From assembly GCF_001429545.1 (NCBI RefSeq), contig NZ_LMSP01000003.1, positions 193,990 to 250,785 of the forward strand: a DNA stretch of 56,796 nucleotides, given 5' to 3'. Positions 45,702 through 54,577 of the stretch are shown one piece after another; positions within the stretch are counted from its first letter, which is position 1, and every line of letters starts with the position of its first letter. A program made the translations under genes and the position numbers. The notes beneath the pieces are model-generated. The model was not told the DNA's origin. It did no database searches and saw only the letters and a list, made by a program, of their open reading frames with translations. The stretch comes from Paenibacillus sp. Soil787. Lineage in GTDB: Bacteria; Bacillota; Bacilli; Paenibacillales; NBRC-103111.

Positions 45702-45771
45702 CAAAAAAAAAAGCATCGCCTTCGGTCATTACGCATGACAATTTTCATGCGCCATGCCAAAAGTAATGCTT
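45702..45771 (-). terminator. Long structured terminator-like RNA element
   Basis: On the minus strand three nested stems can form: AAGCAT/ATGCTT (45766-45771 with 45711-45716), CTTTTGG/CCGAAGG (45757-45763 with 45719-45725) and CGCATGA/TCATGCG (45745-45751 with 45732-45738). They are followed by ten T. The structure is larger than a simple terminator and lies just downstream of the IS110-family relic. Confidence 0.6.
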
Positions 45772-45778
45772 CCCGTAC

Positions 45779-45991
45779 TCAGATCGAATGACAACGACAG
45801 CAATCTAACCAGTTATAGACACGTGCTTGCACTACGCAAAGGTCAGTCGTCAGGTGATCGCGAATTTTCATTGCTTCCCTCAGTTCGGCATAAACGCCCT
45901 CCCTGGTGTTTTCAAACGTAATGGGCTTCCCGAACTCGACTCCGCGGTTTCGTCCGTTAGCTGCCCAGCGTCGTGGACCCATTAACATCAT
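45779..45991 (-). pseudogene. Internally deleted IS110-family transposase remnant
   Basis: 70 codons. RGVEFGKPITFENTREG matches the first third of IS110 transposases (the RuvC-like domain, after the DEDD start). It runs straight into VYAELREAMKIRDHLTTDLC and ARVYNWLD, which belong to the later helical part just before the usual D-FPEF. About 100 residues between are missing, and both the N-terminal DEDD start and the serine-containing C-terminal domain are absent. The junction falls at REG/PEG, a place of likely microhomology. Confidence 0.6.
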
Positions 45992-46063
45992 ACCAAGGAG
46001 TCTTTTTATTTCTCAAACCTCGTATTTCTTCATAATAGGAATGCTGCCCGTTAGAGCTTAATC

Positions 46064-46750
46064 TCATTTCAAGATACTGGTTAGAAAGGTATCAACGATA
46101 CAGTGAGTGGAATCTGGAGTGGAACTTAATTGGGGAACAAACAACGTGCCGATAAAGAACTTATGTTCAGTTATCTCGATAGCTCTGGGGTTACCTACAG
46201 AATCTGTTCCGACTATTCTTAATCCGGCTTCATGAATTTGTTGTTCATATTCTGGACTAAGTCCATAGTTACATCTGAATTGTTCGTTCGTATTTTCCGC
46301 CTGATAAATATCGAATAGTCTCGAGTTCTTATTAACGATGACATTCCCTTTTTGGCCAACTAATGAGCAAGCTAGTTTACTAATTATTAATTGCAGTGTG
46401 TGTGGGTCGCGTTCCTCGTGACCCGCATTCTCCAGCAACATTTTGTTTTTTGCATATTCCAAAATGATGTATTGAAACCCACCGCATGTTCCTAGCAAAG
46501 GCACATTATTTTCGCGTGCAAATTGAATTATTGTAAGTACACCTTCAACGGAATCCGGATACCCAGGGCCTATCCAAAAACCCTGGTATGTTTCCTTTAT
46601 AGCATTCATTTGTTTACTTATTGTAGCTGTTGGAATCCATTCATACTCGAAAGAAATCCCTAATTTACTAGATGAATGCAGAATCGCATTGTTAGTAGCA
46701 GTCTGTGATGGATATTCTGGACTGAAATCACCGACAATCCCCACTTTCAT
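46064..46750 (-). CDS. Glutamine amidotransferase-like protein (CTP synthase C-terminal region-related)
   Basis: 229 residues from ATG 46750, chosen because of AAAGGGGG 10 nt upstream and because the protein begins with the family start MKVGIVGDFSPEYPS. Class-I glutaminase features include GFWIGPGYPDS and the nucleophile Cys in LGTCGGFQ. The typical C-terminal HxE is replaced by a less clear region (IEITEHKFFIGTLFVPQ, which resembles the CTP synthase QFHPE position). Stand-alone proteins of this type are not CTP synthases; their substrate is unknown. The gene is isolated, with relics on both sides. Confidence 0.85.
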   Translation of the reverse strand: MKVGIVGDFSPEYPSQTATNNAILHSSSKLGISFEYEWIPTATISKQMNAIKETYQGFWIGPGYPDSVEGVLTIIQFARENNVPLLGTCGGFQYIILEYAKNKMLLENAGHEERDPHTLQLIISKLACSLVGQKGNVIVNKNSRLFDIYQAENTNEQFRCNYGLSPEYEQQIHEAGLRIVGTDSVGNPRAIEITEHKFFIGTLFVPQLSSTPDSTHCIVDTFLTSILK

Positions 46751-47093
46751 TATTATATGCCCCCTTTCGAATTCAACTTGAGATTTATACCATAAATTAA
46801 TAGATACTTCAATGAGAAGGTTATCTGTTCTAAGCTCTTCCGATCCAACGCTTCTATTCAAGAAAACTGCCCGTTAGATCAACGAAAGGCAGCCATTGGT
46901 CGGCTGCCATCCTGGTGAAGCCACCGATTTTAAGTCTGGCCCTCAGTTGGTTCGGCCCAACCTTCAGCGACTTGATGGCACTGTATTGGAACAGAGCCAT
47001 GTCCCACTGCAGTGGTGCAACCCCTTCGAGAATGTCTGGACGGCCTCTGTTGGCGGAGCTCCGAGCTCCTCCAGCATCAGCTTAGGCCGTAGC
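46751..47093. other. Intergenic region with a repeat and an unidentified coding relic
   Basis: It contains a CCGTTAG half-repeat (46871-46877) followed by a 7-bp GGCAGCC/GGCTGCC hairpin (about 46889-46909). A minus-strand start-less frame of about 60 codons near 46862-47050 (with LQWDMALFQYSAIKSL and RARLKIGGFTRMAADQW) is protein-like but unrecognised. Confidence 0.4.
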
Positions 47094-47195
47094 TCAGGTG
47101 ATGCATCGACCGGGATCTGCTAATATACTGTCCCTGAAGGATACATTGAGCTCCATCTGATCTGAATTGATCGATGTAGGGATGGCAAGAGCAGT

Positions 47196-47279
47196 CAGAC
47201 CAATGGTGCCGATCGAGATCAAATCCTCCAAATCTTCCCCTGTATTGTAGAATTTTTTGAGGTTGTGTACTCGAAGCAA
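47196..47279 (-). pseudogene. Fragment of a sporulation sigma factor (SigK/SigE-like) gene
   Basis: 28 codons read LLRVHNLKKFYNTGEDLEDLI then SIGTIGL. This is sigma region 2 (the core-binding helix KKF-NTGED-EDLISIGTIGLIKAI) of SigK/SigE. The following residues no longer match, and no start lies before it. It overlaps the final codons region of the RND gene neighbourhood and is certainly not functional. A complete copy would be about 230 residues. Confidence 0.6.
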
Positions 47280-47289
47280 CGTAAATGAT

Positions 47290-50200
47290 TTATTTATTAA
47301 GTAAGTTAGATATAACTTTTGCCGTTTCGGTATGGGTTGTTGTATTGTTGCCATTGTGGAGCCATCTATAAATGAACGGAATCACTAGTAAAGTTACAAT
47401 GGTCGAGCTTAACATTCCGCCAACTACTACAACTCCAAGTGTTTTAGAAACAATCGTGTCTTGTGTTGGAACCCATATTAGCGGCAAACAAGTGAGTATG
47501 GTCGTACAGGCAGTCATACAAATCGGGCGGATGCGTCTCATTACCCCCATTGCTACCGCTTCAGATAACTCGGCTCCTGCTCTTCGATTTCTCTCCAACT
47601 GAGCAACTAGGACGATACTGTTTGTTACAACAATGCCTGCAAGCATTAACACACCGACGATCGCCGACAAGTTCCACTCTCCATTTGTCACCCACAATCC
47701 ACCAATAGCCCCAACTACAGCAAAAGGAATAGAGACAATCACGGATAAAGGCGCCCTCCAACCTCTGAACATAATGCCTACGATTAAGGAGATTAGTATA
47801 ACTGAGAAAAGCAAAGCGATGCCCGCCTCAAGTATCATCTCCCGAACCTGAGAAGACACTCCTCCCGTAATAATTCGAACTCCTTTCGGCAGCTCGATCT
47901 CTTTCAGTGCAGCTTCCATTTGAGAGGTGGCTTTGCCTATGTCGGAGCTTATCATATCAACAGTTACAAGGGAAAATGGCTTTCCATTTCTTTCTCTAAT
48001 CGTTGGAGGATTAATCAGAGGCTCCAAGACGCCAAGTTCACTTAATCGAATCGATTTACCTGCGGGTGTTGGGATCGTTTGTTCCCCGAGAAACAGCAGC
48101 GGGTCTACGGTGCTCAGATCTTTTCTTAAGGAAACATGTACGGGAATGTTTTGACCGTCCATTCGGATCACTTGATCCTTTGGCATCATATCGGCAATCA
48201 TTCGTAAGATCTCTACCTTAAGCAGACCAAGCTTTTCGAGTTTGTTCCCATCCAACTTTATTTGATACCCTTCCTGCTCACTTACCGCTTCTTGAACGCG
48301 GATTCCAGGAACAAGCTTAAGCTTTGCGCTAATAAGATCAGCAATACGATTTAAGGCCTCCGCGTCCGCTCCTACCACTCTTAATGTAGTCCGCGCATCA
48401 TCGCCGGAAATGTTTCGATTGGAGATCGAAAAGGATGAACGTAGGGGAAGTGAAGTGATATGTTGTTGCATATCATGAATAAAGGAATTTTCATCGCTTT
48501 TTCTTTTTAAGACGACATCGATTTGTGCCTGCTGCCCAACATCTACCCATCCCCCCCCTTCATCGAATACGTCATCGAATTGTGGAGTGAAATCGGTGCC
48601 GATAACGCTTGAGAGAGTTTGAATCCTTGCGTCCTTTTGAAGCAGGGCCTCCATCCGCTTAACATCCCCATCCAAATCCTTCCTGCTATCCGCTCCGACC
48701 GCCTTGATGGTTACAGCGCTTATCCCGTTCGTCGGCATAAGATTGACCGGCAATCGAGGGGCTGCAAAAAGCGAAAACAGAAGAGCACTAAAACTTATAC
48801 CAACGATCAACTTACGTTTACTCACTGTCAATTCCCAGCATGTAAGCAATCTTGGTTCCCAGTTGGCCGTCTCTTTATGCCTAGCTATTCCTCCCCACTT
48901 AGCAGCAAATATCGGAATGACCAGCAATGCTACTATCATGGAAACCAATAAGGTAAGGATAACACACCAAGAAAACGACCAGAACGAGGAACTAATCATC
49001 CCTTTGGTCATTAAGATCGGTAAAAACACGCAGACAGTTGTAAGCGTAGAAGAAATCACAGGAGCAGCCATATCCTTAACGGCCTTAGAAATAATAAGCC
49101 TCTGCGGAAGCTGAGGCGAATCTTTATGTAATCTCAGAATTTGGTCTACAACAACGATAGAATCGTCGACAACCCGCCCCATAGCCACTATTAACCCCGC
49201 CATCGTCAAGAGATTTAAAGAAATCCCCATCAGATTTAATAAACCGGTTGACACGAACAAACTGATGGGGATAGATACGGCTGTAATGACTGCAAATCGG
49301 AAAGAACGAAGAAAGAGAATAATACTCACTAAGCTAAAGAAGACACCCAAAAGCCCTTCTCGGATTAGATTCTGAATGGATTCCTGAATATTGTCGCCTC
49401 GGCTATAGATAACATGTAATCGCGTACCTTCAGGCAGAGAGGCTTCCAATTCTTTGATACTTTCGCGCAGGTCCTTGGTGACATCCAAAACATTGAAAGA
49501 AGGATGTTTGACAACTTCGAAGGTCACACTGGGGCGACCATCAGATCTTACTAACGTAGCACCTTCTTGCAAAGTCTCTTTAACATCAGCTAAGGCAGAT
49601 AGCGGGGTTTGAACACCATCTTGACGATGAACCGGCATTTGCTTTAATTTGTCATAAGCACTGTCTTCTGTTCCCGCTACTTTTATCGATATGGCATTGC
49701 CGTTCCAGTCCAATTTACCTGAAACGGTGGAATAGTGATTTTGCCCCAGAGCCTGATGGATGTCTTCCATTGTGAATCCACGCTCGGTCATCGCCTGCTG
49801 ATCCAAATCTATATGAATGATGTTCGAATCTTCACCAATGACCCGCACTTCACTGATCCCCGGGAGGCTTTGAAGACGGTTATGGATTTTATGTGCCTCT
49901 GCCGTTCTTAGCTGAGTTTCATTCATTTCGTCCGTCAGACTTTCCAATTGTATTCGGGCAATGGGAAAAGCATCCGTACTAAGCAAGGTAATGATAGGCT
50001 TCTCTGCACCAATAGGCATGCTAAAACCCGCAAGAAATTGCTGAACATCGGATTTCGCCCTTTCCATATCATAATCGATAGGAAAATATAAGCTGCAAAA
50101 AAATCCGCCGTTAAAGGAATTGGATTCCAAGGCTTCCAACCCTTTCATACTGCTTAATATTTGAACCACCGGATCGGAAACAAAGGATTTAACTTGATTG

Positions 50201-50376
50201 GCATCCAATGAACTTGCTTTTACAGTTACCATAATGGTTGAATTTTGGATAGAGGGCAAATAATCGGTTTTCATTTGTAAAGCACCATAAATCCCCCATA
50301 GGATCAACAAAATCAAACTCACGGAAATCAATGAAGGTTTTTTAATATTGACATCCAGAAACTTTTGGAAATCCAT
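47290..50376 (-). CDS. RND-family efflux transporter (AcrB/SwrC type)
   Basis: 1028 residues from ATG 50376 (MDFQKFLDVNIKKPS, the normal family start); the longer frame to 50496 would overlap the upstream gene. Twelve membrane helices and two large extracytoplasmic loops follow RND order. The TM4 proton-relay pair is present (GRVVDDSIVVVDQ); in TM10 the usual Lys position is not conserved (GIVVTNSIVLV), as in other Firmicute SwrC-like proteins. RND pumps export amphiphiles or drugs with proton influx. No periplasmic adaptor gene is seen, consistent with a Gram-positive pump. The start follows the phosphoesterase gene by 64 nt; GAGGAG is 12 nt away, rather far. Its 3' end lies beside a sigma-factor relic. 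Confidence 0.93.
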   Translation of the reverse strand: MDFQKFLDVNIKKPSLISVSLILLILWGIYGALQMKTDYLPSIQNSTIMVTVKASSLDANQVKSFVSDPVVQILSSMKGLEALESNSFNGGFFCSLYFPIDYDMERAKSDVQQFLAGFSMPIGAEKPIITLLSTDAFPIARIQLESLTDEMNETQLRTAEAHKIHNRLQSLPGISEVRVIGEDSNIIHIDLDQQAMTERGFTMEDIHQALGQNHYSTVSGKLDWNGNAISIKVAGTEDSAYDKLKQMPVHRQDGVQTPLSALADVKETLQEGATLVRSDGRPSVTFEVVKHPSFNVLDVTKDLRESIKELEASLPEGTRLHVIYSRGDNIQESIQNLIREGLLGVFFSLVSIILFLRSFRFAVITAVSIPISLFVSTGLLNLMGISLNLLTMAGLIVAMGRVVDDSIVVVDQILRLHKDSPQLPQRLIISKAVKDMAAPVISSTLTTVCVFLPILMTKGMISSSFWSFSWCVILTLLVSMIVALLVIPIFAAKWGGIARHKETANWEPRLLTCWELTVSKRKLIVGISFSALLFSLFAAPRLPVNLMPTNGISAVTIKAVGADSRKDLDGDVKRMEALLQKDARIQTLSSVIGTDFTPQFDDVFDEGGGWVDVGQQAQIDVVLKRKSDENSFIHDMQQHITSLPLRSSFSISNRNISGDDARTTLRVVGADAEALNRIADLISAKLKLVPGIRVQEAVSEQEGYQIKLDGNKLEKLGLLKVEILRMIADMMPKDQVIRMDGQNIPVHVSLRKDLSTVDPLLFLGEQTIPTPAGKSIRLSELGVLEPLINPPTIRERNGKPFSLVTVDMISSDIGKATSQMEAALKEIELPKGVRIITGGVSSQVREMILEAGIALLFSVILISLIVGIMFRGWRAPLSVIVSIPFAVVGAIGGLWVTNGEWNLSAIVGVLMLAGIVVTNSIVLVAQLERNRRAGAELSEAVAMGVMRRIRPICMTACTTILTCLPLIWVPTQDTIVSKTLGVVVVGGMLSSTIVTLLVIPFIYRWLHNGNNTTTHTETAKVISNLLNK

Positions 50377-50440
50377 TATGTTGTCCAACTCCTCTAAGAT
50401 AAACAGCGGCAGCTCGTTACCACGAGCCGCCGGCAGGTTG

Positions 50441-52939
50441 CTAATTATGTTTTTTCGGGTCAGGCTTGGCTCCGTTAGTCGTCTGCCAGATGGCATCGTT
50501 CAGCTTGTCACGATCAGCCGAGTCAGGACTGGAGAAATCGAGACTCTTGGAAATTTCCGCATTCGGAGCATCTTCGCCGTTGAGCTGGTCTATTGGATAT
50601 CCTGGGATTTCCACATGATAAGGCGTAAAAACCGGATTCGTGGTAAATGCCCCTAACATCGGGATGGAAGAAGCATCAAACTGAGTCATCGGCTTTAAAC
50701 CGAGAATCAATTCCATCGTTCTTAGCATAGAGGTCGTATTATATGGCGTACTATCAACTCGACCGGTCTGTGTATACGGGCTTATAGCCAGAGCTACAAC
50801 CCGATGGGCCTCTACGTGATCAACGCCGCTCTGTGCATCATCCTCGATAACAAAAATCGCTGTATCTTTCCAGTACATCGAATGACTGATCGTATCGACC
50901 AATTTACCGAGTGCCAAATCATTAGAGGCCATCATCGCTTGCGGAGTTCGAAATCCCGGAAACGTGCCTGCCGTATGATCGTCCGGCAAATAGACCGTTT
51001 CTAGCTGCGGTAAATTGCCGTTCTTCTCATATTTCTTAAACTCTTTCTCCCATTCTTGGTAACGAGTCATATCCGATAGGCCTAAATCCCATCCGCCGTA
51101 GTAAGGGTCGTAATTTCCGCCGAAATCAGTCGTTTTCTTATCATTAGGATAATATTGTTTTGTCTTGGTATCATAGTTCTGCATAAATTGACCATAATTT
51201 CGAAAAGTAATCCCCGATTTTAGAGCTAAATCCCATAGAAATCCCTCTTTCGATCGGGTGAATGGCACCCCGCTCGGCTCATCTCCCCCGCCGCCGCCTT
51301 CAAAGTCGTAATCCCTGTTCCGGCCCGAATAATTGGCGTGCCAATTTTTCTGCACATAATCGTTGGCCTTACCGGCTGTTGACCAGTTCTGTCCGTCTGC
51401 ACTAACATCCGAAACGGCATAAAAATGATCCAACGTAACAAATTGTTCCGCCAGTTTATGATGGTTCGGGGTAAAGTTTCTTCCAAACTCCACAAGACTC
51501 GGGTCGCCATTACCTCTGCCTAAATCGCCAAGAATGTCGTCGTAGGTCCGATTTTCCTTAATGACGTAAATAATATGCTTAATCGGTGACGTTTGCGAAA
51601 TATGACTCGGAATCGGAAATTCTTTCTCCTCCGCTGCCGGGGAGGCTGATTCGCTGCCACCTAGCCGATTGTTGTATTCCACTTGCTTTGTATATGCTTG
51701 AAGCTGGTCTTCCGCTGGAATTTTGATGGTAGACAAGGTCCCCGTCGACATGCTTCCTACCCATTGAACCGGCTTCGCGTTCGGCCCCGATCCCAGTCCT
51801 TTGGCATTAAGCACGAATATTTTAGACTCATCCTTACTAAGAAAAACACCGGTCGGATACCAGGCTGTAGGGATTAATCCCGAAATGCGTGCACCGGAGG
51901 CTTTTCCTGCAGAGTCCAAATTCACGACTGCTACATCATTGTTCCCGGCATTCGCTATATACAGCTTGGTTCCATCGGAACTAATGGCAAGTGCATCTGG
52001 TTGACTACCTGTAGGGGCATTGGGATACGGCAATACGGAAATGGTTTCGATAACTTGTAGAAGGGAAGGATCAATAATTGAAATATCATCGCTATCGGAA
52101 TTGGATACATAAACTAGGCCTGAGAGCGGATTCTCAGCAATAGCATTCGGGTGAAGCCCCACTGGTATGAGCTCTTTGAGCTTCATGGTGTCGGCATCAA
52201 GCACAGCTACGCTGCTCTCTCCCCAATTACTAACATAAATCGTTTTCCCGTCTCGACTTAGCAAAGGTGAATAGGGCCTTTTTCCAACGGAAACGGTAGA
52301 TTCGATCTTTTGTGTCAATAAATTGATTCGAGATACGGAATTATTTACATTATTAGCGGTATACAGCCATTTCCCATCCGGCGAAACAATGACTCCTGCC
52401 GGATAAAAGGAATCTCTAAGGGGAATTGAATTTTGTTCCGTTAAAGTCCCACCGGTAAATTGAAATACCCGAATTTTATTATTTCCGCCGCCGGAAGCAT
52501 AAAGCTTGGATCCGTCAGGGCTGAAAGAGAGGCCTAAATAAAGAGCTTCGGGGGCATTATAGGACAGTGTTTGCAGCACTTTCTGATCTAAGGCGTCGAT
52601 AACCTGTAGAGATTGCGTGGCAACACCATCATTCGATACAATCAAAAAACGTCCATCCGGGCTTAGCACGCCGCCCATCGGAAAACTCCCGAGAGGAATT
52701 TGATTACCTGCTGGAGTCAACTGCCAGCCTGTTGTTGTATTAGCTCCATTTTTGATGAGAGAAGGGGAATTTCGTGGTTGATTCACTATGGAGGCGTATG
52801 CCATTGAAGGTGAAACAGCTTCCTCACTATCCGTTCCTTTAAGGTTAAAAGAAAATGCCGCGTATGCACTCGAGCTAACGATCAAACTTAACATTCCGAA
52901 TATAAAGAGCCATTTTCTCTTAAACATCGTTTTTCTCAC
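50441..52939 (-). CDS. Fusion protein: YVTN/YncE beta-propeller plus phosphoesterase (PLC/acid phosphatase type)
   Basis: 832 residues. A signal peptide (cleaved near SSAYA, about 27) precedes a YVTN/lactonase-like beta-propeller (about 55-390) with repeated SPDGKWLYTAN, SRDGKTIYVSN and SSDGTKLYIANAGNNDVAVV blades. The C-terminal phosphoesterase domain (about 445-830) begins HIIYVIKENRTYDDILGDLG, the metal-binding Glu-Asn of PLC/AcpA enzymes, with later IFVIEDDAQSGVDHVEAHR. It likely hydrolyses phosphate esters or phospholipids outside the cell; the propeller's partner is unknown. The start is GTG 52939 with GGAG 7 nt upstream; ATG 52927 lacks a ribosome site. It precedes the RND gene by 64 nt and may be cotranscribed. 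Confidence 0.92.
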   Translation of the reverse strand: MRKTMFKRKWLFIFGMLSLIVSSSAYAAFSFNLKGTDSEEAVSPSMAYASIVNQPRNSPSLIKNGANTTTGWQLTPAGNQIPLGSFPMGGVLSPDGRFLIVSNDGVATQSLQVIDALDQKVLQTLSYNAPEALYLGLSFSPDGSKLYASGGGNNKIRVFQFTGGTLTEQNSIPLRDSFYPAGVIVSPDGKWLYTANNVNNSVSRINLLTQKIESTVSVGKRPYSPLLSRDGKTIYVSNWGESSVAVLDADTMKLKELIPVGLHPNAIAENPLSGLVYVSNSDSDDISIIDPSLLQVIETISVLPYPNAPTGSQPDALAISSDGTKLYIANAGNNDVAVVNLDSAGKASGARISGLIPTAWYPTGVFLSKDESKIFVLNAKGLGSGPNAKPVQWVGSMSTGTLSTIKIPAEDQLQAYTKQVEYNNRLGGSESASPAAEEKEFPIPSHISQTSPIKHIIYVIKENRTYDDILGDLGRGNGDPSLVEFGRNFTPNHHKLAEQFVTLDHFYAVSDVSADGQNWSTAGKANDYVQKNWHANYSGRNRDYDFEGGGGGDEPSGVPFTRSKEGFLWDLALKSGITFRNYGQFMQNYDTKTKQYYPNDKKTTDFGGNYDPYYGGWDLGLSDMTRYQEWEKEFKKYEKNGNLPQLETVYLPDDHTAGTFPGFRTPQAMMASNDLALGKLVDTISHSMYWKDTAIFVIEDDAQSGVDHVEAHRVVALAISPYTQTGRVDSTPYNTTSMLRTMELILGLKPMTQFDASSIPMLGAFTTNPVFTPYHVEIPGYPIDQLNGEDAPNAEISKSLDFSSPDSADRDKLNDAIWQTTNGAKPDPKKHN

Positions 52940-53080
52940 GCTGTCACTCCGCTCTCATCTTTTGTTGAAGTCAAGGGAATTTTAACATTTGAGTGTAATC
53001 TGCTCGTTAACAAGTTATTTTGTTTATGTAAAAGAAACTGCTTTCATTAGTTCCAAGCTTGGTTAGGCGTGGCGGATGAC
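52940..53080. promoter_or_regulatory. Presumed promoter region of the phosphoesterase/RND unit
   Basis: About 140 bp of AT-rich DNA between the terminator of the HupE-TPR unit and GTG 52939. A TTGTTA-type -35 is present but no convincing -10 at proper spacing, and no good PhoP box. Confidence 0.3.
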
Positions 53081-53112
53081 AAAAAGCCGGAAGGAATCTT
53101 TCTCCTTCCAGC
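53081..53112 (-). terminator. Terminator of the HupE/TPR/small membrane protein unit
   Basis: GCCGGAAGGA (53086-53095) pairs with TCCTTCCAGC (53103-53112), one mismatch, and is followed by TTTTTG on the minus strand. Confidence 0.8.
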
Positions 53113-53198
53113 TATCCGTGTGAAATTCCATCCTATTTGTTCGCTTTAAATTCAAATTGTCCGGATCAGTTTTCATTACAGTTTTCATTTAATAAATT

Positions 53199-53324
53199 CT
53201 ACTTTTTTGAAAAAATAAAGGCATAAATGATGTTTATCAATGTGGCTGCAACGGCCGAATTCCAAATTAACATCATAATTAAGCAGCCCACAGGATCTAT
53301 ATCAGCCTCTATTACAGTGTTCAT
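53199..53324 (-). CDS. 41-residue small membrane protein
   Basis: ATG 53324 has a strong ribosome site (GGGAGGAAG, about 6 nt). The peptide is MNTVIEADIDPVG followed by one long hydrophobic helix (CLIMMLIWNSAVAATLINIIYAFIF) and a basic end SKK. A short acidic outer segment, single helix and basic inner tail are typical of small regulatory or complex-stabilising membrane proteins. It lies about 105 nt after the TPR membrane protein on the same strand and just before a terminator, so it is probably the last gene of that operon. No family is recognised. Confidence 0.7.
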   Translation of the reverse strand: MNTVIEADIDPVGCLIMMLIWNSAVAATLINIIYAFIFSKK

Positions 53325-53429
53325 TTTTATCTTCCTCCCACTATAATTTAATGTTTTCTCTGTATTTCTCACTCATTCTTACGATCTCTATTTCTGACTT
53401 CCACAAATCGCCCTTGGGGATGACGGCAT

Positions 53430-54566
53430 TTACACCGGTGTGTAAACAATCATGTAATAAGTCATGAAAGAAGCGGCAACCATATGCAAACAACTTATCA
53501 AAACATAAACCAATCTGCCTGTTTTCAATGACATCGGGGCAAGAAGCCTTATTATCATAAGCGAGAGGATTGATAAGCCCAACAGGACGAAGAAAAACCT
53601 CAGGTCGACTATCTGTTCTTCAGTTATGATTAGGTATAAAACAGGACCTAGTGATGTTAGGGCAAGGAGTAATAAAGGCGCAATAAGCTGCCTGGCATAA
53701 TTTCGCAAATTGAAATGCTGCCAAAACTTTATGGGAATTAGCAATATTACCACCGATATAAAATACAAAAGGGAAAGCATGAATCCATACCACATGTTCC
53801 TTTGGTTTATAATATTGGTTTTTCTCTCTGCATAATTAAAATGTTCTCCCGGATTTCCCAGCACCATTACCTGATCTATGGCCCTGATAGCCTTGCCGTA
53901 ACTATGTTGCTTAATGAGAATGTTGGAATACAACTTCAGGGCCAGGGCTTTGTCTGTACTTGACATGCTGACCTTATCAAAGCTGTTTATGTATTTTTTT
54001 GCATGCATTCTCGCATTTTGATATTGAGTAGTTTCAAAATATTTGTTTGCCAAATAGATATGCATTTCGGGCGCAATTATTGCGTTCTCATTCTTTGAAA
54101 GAATGGTTTCGACATCCTTCAGGCTTTCTTTGATGCGCATATCGTCTTCTTCTAACTGGATTTTTCTAAAATCTCGCAATGCTTGCCATTCAGAACGTCT
54201 TTCATTTAGATAAGCAACTCTTTCCCGAAAGGTACTGGCAAATTTCCCCTCAGGGAAATGGACAAGATACATTTCATAAAAGGACAAGGCTTTTTCAAAA
54301 TTAAAAAGGTAATTATCATAGATATGGGTCAATTGCTTGTAGACCGTTTCATTATTCAGATCCGGATTCTTTGCCAGAAGTTCTTCCAAAACTAAAGCCG
54401 CCTGCTCATAATTTTTGTCAACAAAGAATTGGTTCGCTTTAATGCTGTATTCCTGTTCAAGGTCCTGAGAACTGTTTTGAGCCATGCTGGTACCAGGACT
54501 TGTAAGTAAGATAATTAAAGCAATCATCATTGAAACAAAAAAATAGGGTGATTTATTTTTCTTCAT
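53430..54566 (-). CDS. TPR-containing protein with four C-terminal membrane helices
   Basis: 378 residues from ATG 54566, which has GGAGAA 6 nt upstream; ATG 54578, overlapping the stop of the HupE gene (TAATG), is the alternative. A signal peptide or N-terminal anchor (FFVSMMIALIILLTSPGTSMAQ) is followed by a tetratricopeptide region (about 35-240; NQFFVDKNYEQAALVLEELLAKNP, ALSFYEMYLVHFPEG, ANKYFETTQYQNARMHAKKY). Four helices lie near 265-290, 300-325, 330-352 and 355-378. The TPR part lies outside the membrane and should bind a partner protein. Tight coupling to HupE suggests the two act together. No family name is known to me for this architecture. Confidence 0.85.
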   Translation of the reverse strand: MKKNKSPYFFVSMMIALIILLTSPGTSMAQNSSQDLEQEYSIKANQFFVDKNYEQAALVLEELLAKNPDLNNETVYKQLTHIYDNYLFNFEKALSFYEMYLVHFPEGKFASTFRERVAYLNERRSEWQALRDFRKIQLEEDDMRIKESLKDVETILSKNENAIIAPEMHIYLANKYFETTQYQNARMHAKKYINSFDKVSMSSTDKALALKLYSNILIKQHSYGKAIRAIDQVMVLGNPGEHFNYAERKTNIINQRNMWYGFMLSLLYFISVVILLIPIKFWQHFNLRNYARQLIAPLLLLALTSLGPVLYLIITEEQIVDLRFFFVLLGLSILSLMIIRLLAPMSLKTGRLVYVLISCLHMVAASFMTYYMIVYTPV

Positions 54567-54577
54567 GTACTTCTCCA

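Noticed and set aside
46862..47050. Start-less minus-strand frame with protein-like text
   Set aside because: No start codon with ribosome site and no recognised family; kept only as part of the intergenic description.
52955..53010. PhoP-box candidate before the phosphoesterase gene
   Set aside because: TTAACG, TTACAC and TTAAAA occur, but their spacing (12-13 nt) does not fit the 11-nt repeat of Pho boxes.
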